14,124 nucleotides of DNA from CAJQQY01 sp964352225 (lineage in GTDB: Bacteria; Bacteroidota; Bacteroidia; Chitinophagales; Saprospiraceae): the NCBI GenBank assembly GCA_964352225.1, contig CAYGRM010000164.1, forward strand, positions 1 to 14,124, read 5' to 3'. Below the pieces are notes generated by a model. The model saw only the letters and a program-made list of their open reading frames with translations, was not told the origin of the DNA and did no database searches. Positions within the stretch are counted from its first letter, which is position 1; every line of letters starts with the position of its first letter. Positions 7,696 to 14,124 of this stretch are shown here, one piece after another. Both the position numbers and the translations under genes were made by a program.

Positions 7696-7822
7696 CCAAC
7701 TAAATATTTAATACTTCAAATACAATCTTCCAAAAACACTTAAGATTATATCTTTCATTTAATTTAATCGCAGGCGACTATTGTTCATTTAAAGTATTCT
7801 ATTTTCTTTCATTCATAAATGC

Positions 7823-7855
7823 TTGTTATTTTTCACAAACATTTCCCTAAATTTG
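7823..7855 (+). promoter_or_regulatory. Bacteroidota-type promoter of recN
   Basis: TTG (7823-7825) is followed by a 22-base spacer and TAAATTTG (7848-7855), an exact match to the Bacteroidota -7 consensus TAnnTTTG, within the known spacing range. The start of transcription should be near 7860-7863, giving a leader of about 50 bases before the recN ATG at 7911. Confidence 0.65.
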
Positions 7856-7910
7856 CCCATCAAAATTCAGCAGGAAGTGTAACTCAATATTTACATTTCA
7901 ACATAACACA

Positions 7911-9566
7911 ATGATTCAAAAACTTCTCATTAAGAATTACGCGATCATCGAAGAATTGGAAATCAATTTTTCGACCGGTCTAACTATCATCACCGGGGAA
8001 ACCGGCGCAGGTAAATCTATTTTGCTTGGTGCGCTCGGTTTGATTATGGGAAACCGCGCCGACACCAAATCTCTTTACAATCAAGAGAAAAAATGTATCA
8101 TCGAAGCTTATTTCCAAGTAAAAAAATACAAGGTCAAGGCTTTTTTTGAAGATCATGAAATTGATTATGATGATGAAGTGATTGTTCGTAGAGAGTTAAC
8201 TCCTTCTGGAAAATCGAGAGCTTTTATTAATGACACACCTGTCAATTTAAAAATGCTACAACAATTGAGTGGTTCGCTCATCGACTTGCACCAACAATTT
8301 GACACCCTCGATATTCACAATGTTTCTTTCCAATTACGAATGATTGATGCCCTTGCTGGCAATGGCGATTTATTAGAAAATTATCAATCTACTTTCAAAC
8401 AATATACTTCTGCCAAAAGAAATTTAGCGAAGCTGATCGAAAAGAGTCGAGCTGCTGATAAAGAAAGTGATTTCCTCAATTTCCAGTTACAAGAATTTAA
8501 CGAAGTGGAATTGATCGAAGGCGAGTTGGAAAAAATGGAAGCCGAAATTACTCAACTTAGCAATGCCGAAGATATCAAACGAACCCTCGGTAGTGCATTT
8601 AATAGTTTGAGTGAAAGCGAAAATTCAGTCATTTCTAATCTCGAAGAAATAAGCATCGCTTTGGGAAGTTTACGGAAAGTATTCCCTGAGTTAGAAAAAA
8701 TCATGGAACGATTCGATGGAGCGGTTTTAGAAATTCAAGATGTCGCTTCTGAATTTGAAAGAATCGCAGACGAAACAGAACACGACGGGGAAAGAATTTC
8801 AGAACTGCAAACTCGCTTGGATCTCATTTATAAATTACAAAATAAGCATCATGTCAAAACTGTCAATGAGTTGTTAGCAATTCAAGCAGATTTACAAATT
8901 AAAGTTGAAGCCTTCGCAGATTTGTCTTCCGAAATACAGCAAACAGAAAAGAATATTGAGAAATTTGAGCAAGAATCTAAAAAACTAGCAGCTCAACTTT
9001 CGAAAAAAAGAAAAGCAGTCGTTGGAGATTTCGAGAAAAAAGTTCAAAAACTTTTAGTGCTGCTAGGAATGGAACATGCCCAGTTAAAAATTGAAATTGG
9101 AGAATTAGAAGAATTGTCTTCAACAGGTTTGGATGATGTGAATTATCTTTTTGCTCCCAATAAAGGAAGTCAGTTTTTACCCATTAAGGGTATTGCCTCT
9201 GGTGGAGAATTATCTCGTTTGACTTTGGCTACCAAATCTTTAGTCGCAAGTGCCATTCCTTTACCAACTTTAATTTTTGACGAAATCGATACTGGAATTT
9301 CTGGAGATACGGCGCTGAAAATGGGAGGTATTTTACATGATCTTGCTAATCAACATCAGGTGGTAAGTATCACACACTCTCCACAAGTTGCCGTCAAAGC
9401 TGACAATCATTATTTTGTTTTCAAACAAATCAAAGGAGACAAAACAGTCACAAGTGTTCGACTACTCACACCCGATGAAAGGATACGGGCGATCGCAACA
9501 ATGTTAAGCGGAAGTCCTCCTTCAGAATCAGCAATGAAAAATGCAAAAGAGCTTTTGGAGTTTTGA
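7911..9566 (+). CDS. recN: DNA repair protein RecN
   Basis: RecN is an SMC-like ATPase of the cytoplasm that acts early in recombinational repair of double-strand breaks by holding DNA ends together. The 551-residue length is normal. The N-terminus MIQKLLIKNYAIIEELEI fits the family start, fixing the ATG at 7911. Walker A is GETGAGKS (29-36). A Gln-loop region LIDLHQQFD lies at 124-131. Residues about 160-380 are Glu/Lys/Leu-rich coiled coil, broken in the middle as expected for a hairpin arm. The C-terminal lobe has the signature ASGGELSR (429-436), Walker B TLIFDEID with Asp457-Glu458, a D-loop TGISG and the switch His489 in SITHSPQVA. All ATPase motifs are intact. A strong promoter precedes it; a large palindrome begins 3 bases after the stop. 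The small protein gene and fabI follow on the same strand. Confidence 0.97.
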   Translation: MIQKLLIKNYAIIEELEINFSTGLTIITGETGAGKSILLGALGLIMGNRADTKSLYNQEKKCIIEAYFQVKKYKVKAFFEDHEIDYDDEVIVRRELTPSGKSRAFINDTPVNLKMLQQLSGSLIDLHQQFDTLDIHNVSFQLRMIDALAGNGDLLENYQSTFKQYTSAKRNLAKLIEKSRAADKESDFLNFQLQEFNEVELIEGELEKMEAEITQLSNAEDIKRTLGSAFNSLSESENSVISNLEEISIALGSLRKVFPELEKIMERFDGAVLEIQDVASEFERIADETEHDGERISELQTRLDLIYKLQNKHHVKTVNELLAIQADLQIKVEAFADLSSEIQQTEKNIEKFEQESKKLAAQLSKKRKAVVGDFEKKVQKLLVLLGMEHAQLKIEIGELEELSSTGLDDVNYLFAPNKGSQFLPIKGIASGGELSRLTLATKSLVASAIPLPTLIFDEIDTGISGDTALKMGGILHDLANQHQVVSITHSPQVAVKADNHYFVFKQIKGDKTVTSVRLLTPDERIRAIATMLSGSPPSESAMKNAKELLEF

Positions 9567-9568
9567 AA

Positions 9569-9660
9569 AGTGATGAACTATGAGTGATAAGTGATGAGTG
9601 TCCCCAATACAGACACACATGGTCAAGACACTCATCACTTATCACTCATAGTTCATCACT
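9569..9660. repeat. Heptad-built palindromic element, copy B1
   Basis: A 34-base arm at 9569-9602 is perfectly complementary to 9627-9660, with a 24-base loop. The left arm reads as heptads: AGTGATG, AACTATG, AGTGATA, AGTGATG, AGTGTC. It begins 3 bases after the recN stop and ends 12 bases before the next ATG. A second, diverged copy is at 10014-10103, with an unrelated loop. No run of T follows, so it is not a standard terminator, though so stable a hairpin could pause polymerase or protect an mRNA end. Confidence 0.9.
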
Positions 9661-9672
9661 AATTCTAAAAAC

Positions 9673-10005
9673 ATGTACAACCATAAAAAATTCAAGTCCA
9701 TCGAAAACAGCGGAAGCGGAGAAGTCTCTGCTGAAACCATCTTCGAATATTTCCAAAAAGAAAATATTTTGTGGGCAAATTACAGCGGCGGAAGTATCTT
9801 GTTAGGAAATATTATCGGAACAGTTGACGAGCAAGGAAAAATCGAAATGAGATACCAACACCTCAGCGACGACGGAACTTTTAAAACTGGAAAATGTATT
9901 TCCACGCCCGAAATTTTACCCAACAAAAAAATCAGACTGCACGAAAGTTGGGAATGGACAAGTGGAAAAAATGGCAAAGGAAATTCAATTATAGAAGAAA
10001 TTTAA
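9673..10005 (+). CDS. Conserved small protein, often mislabelled N-acetylglutamate synthase
   Basis: The 110-residue product has no signal peptide or membrane segment and should be cytoplasmic. I recognise the sequence pattern KxFKSIENSGSGEVSAETIF, NYSGGSILLGNIIGTVDEQGKIEMRYQHL, TGKCISTPEILPNKKIRLHE and WEWTSGKNGKGNSIIEEI as a widespread small family that databases often call N-acetylglutamate synthase. It lacks any GNAT acetyltransferase features and is far too short, so that name should not be trusted. Repeated short beta-strands with GxI/GxL and DxxG turns suggest a small beta-barrel, perhaps ligand binding; this is inference. It lies between recN and fabI on the same strand, tightly bracketed by palindromes B1 and B2, 12 bases and 8 bases away. 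No promoter of its own is evident, so it may be read from the recN transcript. Confidence 0.8.
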   Translation: MYNHKKFKSIENSGSGEVSAETIFEYFQKENILWANYSGGSILLGNIIGTVDEQGKIEMRYQHLSDDGTFKTGKCISTPEILPNKKIRLHESWEWTSGKNGKGNSIIEEI

Positions 10006-10013
10006 TTAAAAAT

Positions 10014-10103
10014 AGTGATGAGTTAGAAGTGATAAGTGATGAGTCATCTCACATAAATAGCACGATCAAAAAACTCATCACTTATCATTCATAACTCATC
10101 ACT
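10014..10103. repeat. Heptad-built palindromic element, copy B2
   Basis: The arms 10014-10044 and 10073-10103 are 31 bases each and pair at 28 of 31 positions, around a 28-base loop. The left arm is AGTGATG, AGTTAGA, AGTGATA, AGTGATG, AGT. The arms match those of B1 at 27 of 31 (left) and 28 of 31 (right) positions, while the loops differ. The element ends 15 bases before the fabI ATG. Confidence 0.88.
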
Positions 10104-10118
10104 AAAATCAAAATAACT

Positions 10119-10928
10119 ATGTCAAACAACTTACTAGCAGGAAAAAGAGGTATCATCTTCGGTGCACTCGATGAACAAAGTATCGCTTGGAAAGTCGCTG
10201 AAAAATGTGTCGAACAAGGTGCAAAAATCACTTTAACCAATGCTCCAGTTGCGATGCGTTTTGGAAAAATCAATGAGCTCGGTGAAAAACTAAATGCGGA
10301 AATCATTCCAGCTGATGCAACAAGTGAAGAAGACTTAGAAAATCTTATCACCAAATCCATGGAAGTTTTAGGTGGAAAATTAGACTTCGTTTTACATTCT
10401 ATCGGGATGTCTTTGAATGTTCGTAAAAATAGAGCATACACCAATATCAAATACGATTGGATGCAAAAGACTTTTGATATTTCTGCGATCTCTTTTCACA
10501 AAGTGATGCAGAAATGTATGGAATTAGATGCCGTTAATGATTGGGGAAGCATCATGGCGTTGACTTATATTGCTGCTCAAAGAACATTTCCAGACTATAA
10601 TGAAATGGCTGAATCCAAGGCATTATTAGAATCATTTGCTAGAAGTTTTGGTTATCATTACGGAGTAGAAAAGAAGGTACGAGTCAACACTATCTCCCAA
10701 TCTCCAACTTGGACGACAGCAGGAAGTGGAGTAAAAGGATTCCAAGAATTTTTCGATTACGCAGATAAAATGTCTCCACTTGGAAATGCTCCCGCTGAAG
10801 CCTGTGCAGATTATTGCGTAACGATGTTTTCTGATTTAACGAGATACGTTACGATGCAAAATTTATATCACGATGGTGGATTTTCCAACATGGGAATGAG
10901 CCCTGCATTATTACCTGATCCTGAATAA
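10119..10928 (+). CDS. fabI: Enoyl-[acyl-carrier-protein] reductase (NADH) FabI
   Basis: FabI catalyses the last reductive step of each fatty-acid elongation cycle, reducing trans-2-enoyl-ACP with NAD(P)H in the cytoplasm. The 269-residue length is normal. Residues 8-27 carry the FabI-type nucleotide-binding segment, GKRGIIFGALDEQSIAWKVA. LHSIGM (92-97) contains the Gly that contacts triclosan-type inhibitors in E. coli FabI. The catalytic pair is Tyr160 and Lys167 (Y-x6-K in DYNEMAESK), with the second conserved Tyr at 150 (LTYIAAQR). The substrate loop is SQSPTWTTAGSGVKGF (193-208), followed by MSPLGNAPAEACADYCVTMFSDL and a C-terminal HDGGFSNMG. The sequence closely follows Bacteroidota FabI. 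Trp198 replaces what I recall as Pro in relatives. The start at 10119 leaves 15 bases to palindrome B2, so the promoter must lie further upstream or inside the element; readthrough from recN is plausible. Confidence 0.96.
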   Translation: MSNNLLAGKRGIIFGALDEQSIAWKVAEKCVEQGAKITLTNAPVAMRFGKINELGEKLNAEIIPADATSEEDLENLITKSMEVLGGKLDFVLHSIGMSLNVRKNRAYTNIKYDWMQKTFDISAISFHKVMQKCMELDAVNDWGSIMALTYIAAQRTFPDYNEMAESKALLESFARSFGYHYGVEKKVRVNTISQSPTWTTAGSGVKGFQEFFDYADKMSPLGNAPAEACADYCVTMFSDLTRYVTMQNLYHDGGFSNMGMSPALLPDPE

Positions 10929-10951
10929 TTGAATTCAGTTTTTGATCAATG

Positions 10952-10982
10952 AAAAGCCTCTTGCCAAAACAAGAGGCTTTTT
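10952..10982 (+). terminator. Intrinsic terminator after fabI
   Basis: AAAAGCCTCTTG (10952-10963) pairs perfectly with CAAGAGGCTTTT (10970-10981) around a 6-base loop and ends in TTTTT. It lies 23 bases after the fabI stop and is the clearest terminator in the window; it ends the recN-fabI block. Confidence 0.9.
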
Positions 10983-11068
10983 CCTTTTGCTAAATACCTG
11001 ACCTTCCAAATTTAAAACATTAGTTATCTTAGCTTTTAATTTGACCAAAAATCTAAAAACTTTTCAAT

Positions 11069-12481
11069 ATGAAAAAACTGATACTCTTTATTTTCTCTCT
11101 CATTTCTTTAAATGCTGTTGCACAACCAATTGAAGCAAACCTCTTAGGAACTTGGAGTGACTCTACTATTCCACCAACTTCTTTTTATGATAATCCTTAC
11201 AATGAAGTTTGGGGACTAGCCGTGAATGATAGCGAAATTGCGGTAATGGGAACTACTTTGGGAACTCATTTTATTGATGTTACAGATCCGAATAATCCAG
11301 TAGAAATCACAGATGCCTTTGTCGCAGGAGCTGCTCAAGGAACAAATATTATCCACCGAGATTTTCATGATTTTGGAGGATATCTATATGCAGTTTGTGA
11401 TGAGAGTCAGAGTAGCACTTTGCAGGTGATAGACATTTCTGATTTACCCAACTCTACAACCGTAGTATATGATTCTAATGAATTCCTTGGTCGATCTCAC
11501 AATATTTTTATTGATTCGGCTGCTGCAAGAATTTATGCTTGTGGTGTTAGAAGACCAGGAATGTCTGGTTTTATCAATGTGCAAATTATTGATATTTCTG
11601 ACCCAGCGAATCCTACTGTTTTAAATGAGTATAATGGTATTCCTTACGCGCATGATATCTATGTTGAAAATAATATTGCTTATGCTAACTGCGGAAATAG
11701 TGGTTTTTTTACCGTCGATTTTACAGATGCCAATAACCCTATCATTTTGGGATCAATGACTACCTATGAACAACAGGGCTACAACCATTCAGGCTGGCTA
11801 GATCGAGATGGAAAGCATTATTATATGGCTGACGAAACTTGGAATACGGATTTGAAGGTAGTTGATGTTGCTAATTTTGAGGATATGTCGGTTATCACTA
11901 CTTTTAGTGCAGAACAAACTTTGACGACGATTCCTCACAATTTGATTGTTCGCTGCGATCGGTTATATGTTTCTTATTATTACGAGGGAGTCCAAATATT
12001 TGATATCTCTGATCCAACCAATCCCGTTCGTACTCATTTTTATGATACCTCTACTCGACCTAATACCAACAATTACGAAGGTGCTTGGGGCGTATATCCT
12101 TTTCTCCCTTCAGGAAATATTTTAGTATCTGATATGCAAAATGGATTATTCGTTTTGGAAGCCATCAGCGACAATGAATGTGAAAATTCTGTAAGTACTA
12201 AAACGCCTAATGAAATTTATAACAATATAATTTCTTATCCCCAACCTGCTGCTGATTTTATTAAAATAAAATTACAAACAACTGAGAGTCACGATAATAC
12301 TAATTTCGAATTAATTGATTTGACTGGAAAAACAGTTCAAGTTTTCGCCTCGCAAAATTTGCTAGAAGGGAAAAACGAAATTACGTTCGACTTAAATAGT
12401 TCTATTTCCAATGGTATTTATTTCCTCAGAATTTCTAGCGAAAAAGCAAGCCAATCGCATAAAGTGATTATTGGGAAATAG
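11069..12481 (+). CDS. Choice-of-anchor B family beta-propeller protein with T9SS tail
   Basis: This 470-residue protein has a Sec signal cleaved after about Ala18 (LISLNAVA/QP). It carries repeated LVIVD-type strands: FIDVTDPNNPVEI (68-80), LQVIDISDLPNS (118-129), VQIIDISDPANPTVL (171-185), FTVDFTDANNPIIL (214-227) and VQIFDISDPTNPVRT (308-322). This is the pattern of the choice-of-anchor B family, a secreted beta-propeller group without an assigned activity. Seven short motifs recur every 44-52 residues (Trp48, His100, His144, His195, His240, His290, Trp340), fitting a seven-bladed propeller. Residues about 385-470 are a T9SS type A sorting domain (ISYPQPAADFIKIKL, FELIDLTGKTVQVF, NGIYFLRI, ending in HKVIIGK). 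It should be exported by T9SS to the cell surface or medium. It stands alone: a terminator lies upstream and a large palindrome follows its stop. TAGCTTTT at 11030-11037 is the best -7-like element but lacks a TTG partner. Confidence 0.88.
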   Translation: MKKLILFIFSLISLNAVAQPIEANLLGTWSDSTIPPTSFYDNPYNEVWGLAVNDSEIAVMGTTLGTHFIDVTDPNNPVEITDAFVAGAAQGTNIIHRDFHDFGGYLYAVCDESQSSTLQVIDISDLPNSTTVVYDSNEFLGRSHNIFIDSAAARIYACGVRRPGMSGFINVQIIDISDPANPTVLNEYNGIPYAHDIYVENNIAYANCGNSGFFTVDFTDANNPIILGSMTTYEQQGYNHSGWLDRDGKHYYMADETWNTDLKVVDVANFEDMSVITTFSAEQTLTTIPHNLIVRCDRLYVSYYYEGVQIFDISDPTNPVRTHFYDTSTRPNTNNYEGAWGVYPFLPSGNILVSDMQNGLFVLEAISDNECENSVSTKTPNEIYNNIISYPQPAADFIKIKLQTTESHDNTNFELIDLTGKTVQVFASQNLLEGKNEITFDLNSSISNGIYFLRISSEKASQSHKVIIGK

Positions 12482-12586
12482 TTTTTTTTGCCGCAGATTG
12501 AGCTGATTATTATGATTTTATATGATTTCTTTTCTTACATGATGAAGAAAAATCATAACGATCATGAAAATCTGCGGCAAAAAAAA
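12482..12586. repeat. Large imperfect palindrome (element A2), possible terminator
   Basis: The arms 12482-12519 and 12549-12586 are 38 bases each; the outer 18 (TTTTTTTTGCCGCAGATT) pair perfectly and about 32 of 38 pair overall, with a 29-base loop. The arms end in eight T on the left and eight A on the right. It starts right after the stop codon of the propeller gene. On the reverse strand it ends in a T run like a terminator; on the forward strand it ends in A, so a simple forward terminator is unlikely. The core GCTGATTATTATGATT (12502-12517) matches element A1 (2584-2599) at 14 of 16 positions. Confidence 0.8.
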
Positions 12587-12689
12587 TCACGTTATCATTT
12601 TCCTAAAATCCCTGCCATTCAAAAATACATTTCCACAATTGAAGTTATATTCCTAATTTCGACGTTTGATTGAAAAAGGAAATACCTAT

Positions 12690-14124
12690 ATGATTTTTTG
12701 GAAAAAAAAGACAACAGCAATTTTTGGAAAAAAAGAAAAACTCTTGTTCTTCTTTTTAGTGATTAGTTTATTTTTTTCAACGAACATTCTTGCTCAAAGA
12801 GGAGGACAAACAACAGATCAAAGATTCGGCCAGGGTCAACAAGGTGGCCAACAAGGTACTCCGCTTCAATCTTTTCGAAAAATTCCAAAAGACTCTCTCC
12901 TTATTTTTTATTACTACATTGAAAATCCAAATGAAGAATTTCCTTTCCAAGATACTTTGTTGGATAGCTATTTTCACCAATTTGATCCTGCTCGGAGTCG
13001 AGTTTTAGATCATGGATCTTTGGGATATTTAGGAAGTCCAACCTTTCCGCTTTTCTACCAATCCTCAGTTCGACAAGGGTTTGATGTAGGTTTACATCAA
13101 TATGATTTATATAAAATAAAAGTTGATGATCTTCGATTTTATAATCTTAAAAGAGCCTATTCTGATTTTTATTTTTCGCAAGGAGGTTCACAGGATGACA
13201 TTCAACTGAAAGGAAAATTTAGTCGAAACTTTAATAAGAATGTAAATGTAACGATAGACTATCATCGAATCAGTCAATATGGTTCCTCCGCTCCTGTTCG
13301 ATATTTTTATCAAAATCAAAGAGCGAGACACACCGCACTTGCAGGTGGTTTGACTTTTAAAAATGATGCAAATACCTACCAAGGATTTTTTGCTTTTTCT
13401 AATAACATTCATCAACAAGAAGACAATGGCGGGATTGTATCTGACACCTTCTTTTTGCAAGATGACAATGGATTTGCGAGTACCTTATCTATTCCAGTTT
13501 GGTTAGATGATGCGGAAACTCGGCACTCCGAACAAGAGATTAGTTACACTCATTATTACAATTATAATCCGATTCAATTTAAGGAAAATAGAAAAAGAAA
13601 AGCTGAAGAAAAAGCTATAGCAAAGGCTGCGGCAGAAGCTGCTGCTGCTCGAGCTGCAACTTTGGATTCTTTAGCAAAGATACAAGTTGACTCCAACTCA
13701 ATTTCAAAGTCCGATAGTTTGAAAATTGAAAACCCGACTCTGGATACCTTAAAAAATACTCAACCCGATACCTTAAAAAATCCCTCAGTCGATTCATTAC
13801 AAAAAATAAAAGTGGATTCCATTTCCAATCAACGCCCTTCTCCCAGAGCCTTTGGACCACCTCCAAGTTTTGCAAATAGTCCTCCTAAAAATATGGTTCC
13901 CAAAGGCAGAACTTATACTTTGATGCATCGAGTCGCCTACAAAAAGGGAACCTATCAATTTTCCGACATCTCCGCTTTTGCCGATTCAAGTTATTGGAAA
14001 AATTTATTACTCGATGATCGTGGTCTTCGACATTTTGTGCAAACCAGAAAAATCGAAAACACCTTTGCCATCAGCACTTTTAAACCTCGAAAACCTAGTG
14101 CTGATAAAGTTAAAAGACAAAGTG
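12690..14124 (+). CDS. Putative porin (Porin_10-like), cut by the right edge
   Basis: An open frame of 478 codons runs from the ATG at 12690 to the end of the window without a stop. The start gives a basic N-terminus and a hydrophobic signal (LLFFFLVISLFFSTNILA), with cleavage after about Ala35, followed by a Gly/Gln-rich linker (37-56). Residues about 67-250 match the Bacteroidota putative porin family as I know it: LDHGSLGYLGSPTFPLFY (107-123), RQGFDVGLHQYDLYKI (128-143), AYSDFYFSQGGSQDDIQLKGKFSRNF (156-181), then alternating barrel strands. Residues 299-404 are a low-complexity insert: an Arg/Lys/Glu start, an Ala-rich helix, repeated DSL/DTLKN phrases and a Pro-rich end. Barrel-like sequence resumes at 407. 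The product should be an outer-membrane beta-barrel; substrate unknown. Relatives are about 600-700 residues, so roughly a third is missing. AAAGGA lies 10-15 bases before the ATG. Confidence 0.85.
   Translation, partial: MIFWKKKTTAIFGKKEKLLFFFLVISLFFSTNILAQRGGQTTDQRFGQGQQGGQQGTPLQSFRKIPKDSLLIFYYYIENPNEEFPFQDTLLDSYFHQFDPARSRVLDHGSLGYLGSPTFPLFYQSSVRQGFDVGLHQYDLYKIKVDDLRFYNLKRAYSDFYFSQGGSQDDIQLKGKFSRNFNKNVNVTIDYHRISQYGSSAPVRYFYQNQRARHTALAGGLTFKNDANTYQGFFAFSNNIHQQEDNGGIVSDTFFLQDDNGFASTLSIPVWLDDAETRHSEQEISYTHYYNYNPIQFKENRKRKAEEKAIAKAAAEAAAARAATLDSLAKIQVDSNSISKSDSLKIENPTLDTLKNTQPDTLKNPSVDSLQKIKVDSISNQRPSPRAFGPPPSFANSPPKNMVPKGRTYTLMHRVAYKKGTYQFSDISAFADSSYWKNLLLDDRGLRHFVQTRKIENTFAISTFKPRKPSADKVKRQS

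Larger units (their letters stand above)
7264..7910. other. Long divergent intergenic region
   Basis: This 647-base gap separates the leftward surface protein gene from rightward recN. It contains one doubtful leftward ORF (7441-7695) and a good Bacteroidota promoter for recN (7823-7855). I found no tRNA, clear hairpin or repeat. Towards the surface protein gene there is only TATTTTTTG on the reverse strand, one base too long for a TAnnTTTG element and without a partner TTG. Confidence 0.5.

Noticed and set aside
9584..9894. Forward ORF starting in palindrome B1 and overlapping the small gene
   Set aside because: Its N-terminus translates the repeat itself (HSSLITHSSSLI) and the remainder is an out-of-frame reading of the conserved 110-residue gene.
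9569..10103. Palindromes B1 and B2 as a CRISPR or insertion-sequence terminal repeats
   Set aside because: There are only two copies, each self-palindromic with its own loop, no spacer array, and no transposase between them; the enclosed gene is a conserved small non-transposase protein.
10085..10450. Reverse 121-codon ORF over the start of fabI
   Set aside because: It is antisense to conserved FabI cofactor-binding sequence and begins inside it; no recognisable product.
11020..11043. Promoter for the propeller gene (TAGCTTTT or TTAATTTG)
   Set aside because: Neither -7-like element has a TTG at 17-23 bases upstream, so the sequence does not support a call.
12488..12673. 61-codon forward ORF after the propeller gene
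   Set aside because: Half of it is the palindromic element A2; the product is low-complexity and has no coding support.
12777..13875. Short ORFs on both strands (12777-13008, 13188-13460, 13615-13875) at the right end
   Set aside because: All lie within the long open frame of the putative porin, which has a signal peptide and recognisable family sequence.

Overview
The window looks like an ordinary chromosomal segment of an AT-rich Bacteroidota bacterium, most likely from the Saprospiria/Lewinella side of the phylum. I infer this from several things: two secreted proteins with type IX secretion (T9SS) C-terminal sorting tails, a Bacteroidota-type putative porin (Porin_10-like), a FabI that reads like Bacteroidota FabI, a near-consensus Bacteroidota promoter (TTG-N22-TAnnTTTG) before recN, and the lack of strong Shine-Dalgarno sequences. 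No tRNA, rRNA, CRISPR array, transposase or phage gene was found.

Layout. Positions 1-866 are mostly non-coding. They begin with a strong two-tier terminator for a gene left of the window, then hold a 40-codon ORF (505-627) with a double-glycine motif and a second terminator-like hairpin. An exported lipoprotein amidohydrolase (867-2573, +) converges on a small outer-membrane beta-barrel protein (2657-3382, -), with a perfect 19-bp palindrome between them. A 1253-residue secreted protein (3502-7263, -) follows, built from calcium-binding thrombospondin type-3 repeats and a T9SS tail; it has its own terminator. A 647-base gap holds a doubtful small ORF and the recN promoter. Then come recN (7911-9566), a 110-residue conserved small protein (9673-10005) and fabI (10119-10928), all on the + strand and ending in a clear intrinsic terminator. 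The rest is a T9SS-exported choice-of-anchor-B beta-propeller protein (11069-12481) and the first 478 codons of a putative porin (12690 to the right edge), which is still open at the edge.

How the genes relate. Much of the window encodes cell-surface products: outer-membrane barrels, T9SS cargo and a lipoprotein. The housekeeping block is recN (double-strand break repair) and fabI (last step of fatty-acid elongation), probably partly co-transcribed. There is no dedicated multi-gene accessory system. The most interesting signals are two families of intergenic palindromes. A heptad-built family brackets the small gene between recN and fabI and shows compensatory changes between its two copies. 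A second family, sharing a GCTGAYTWTTATGATT core, sits directly after two stop codons. The double-glycine peptide, the histidine periodicity in the beta-propeller and a low-complexity insert in the porin are the other leads.
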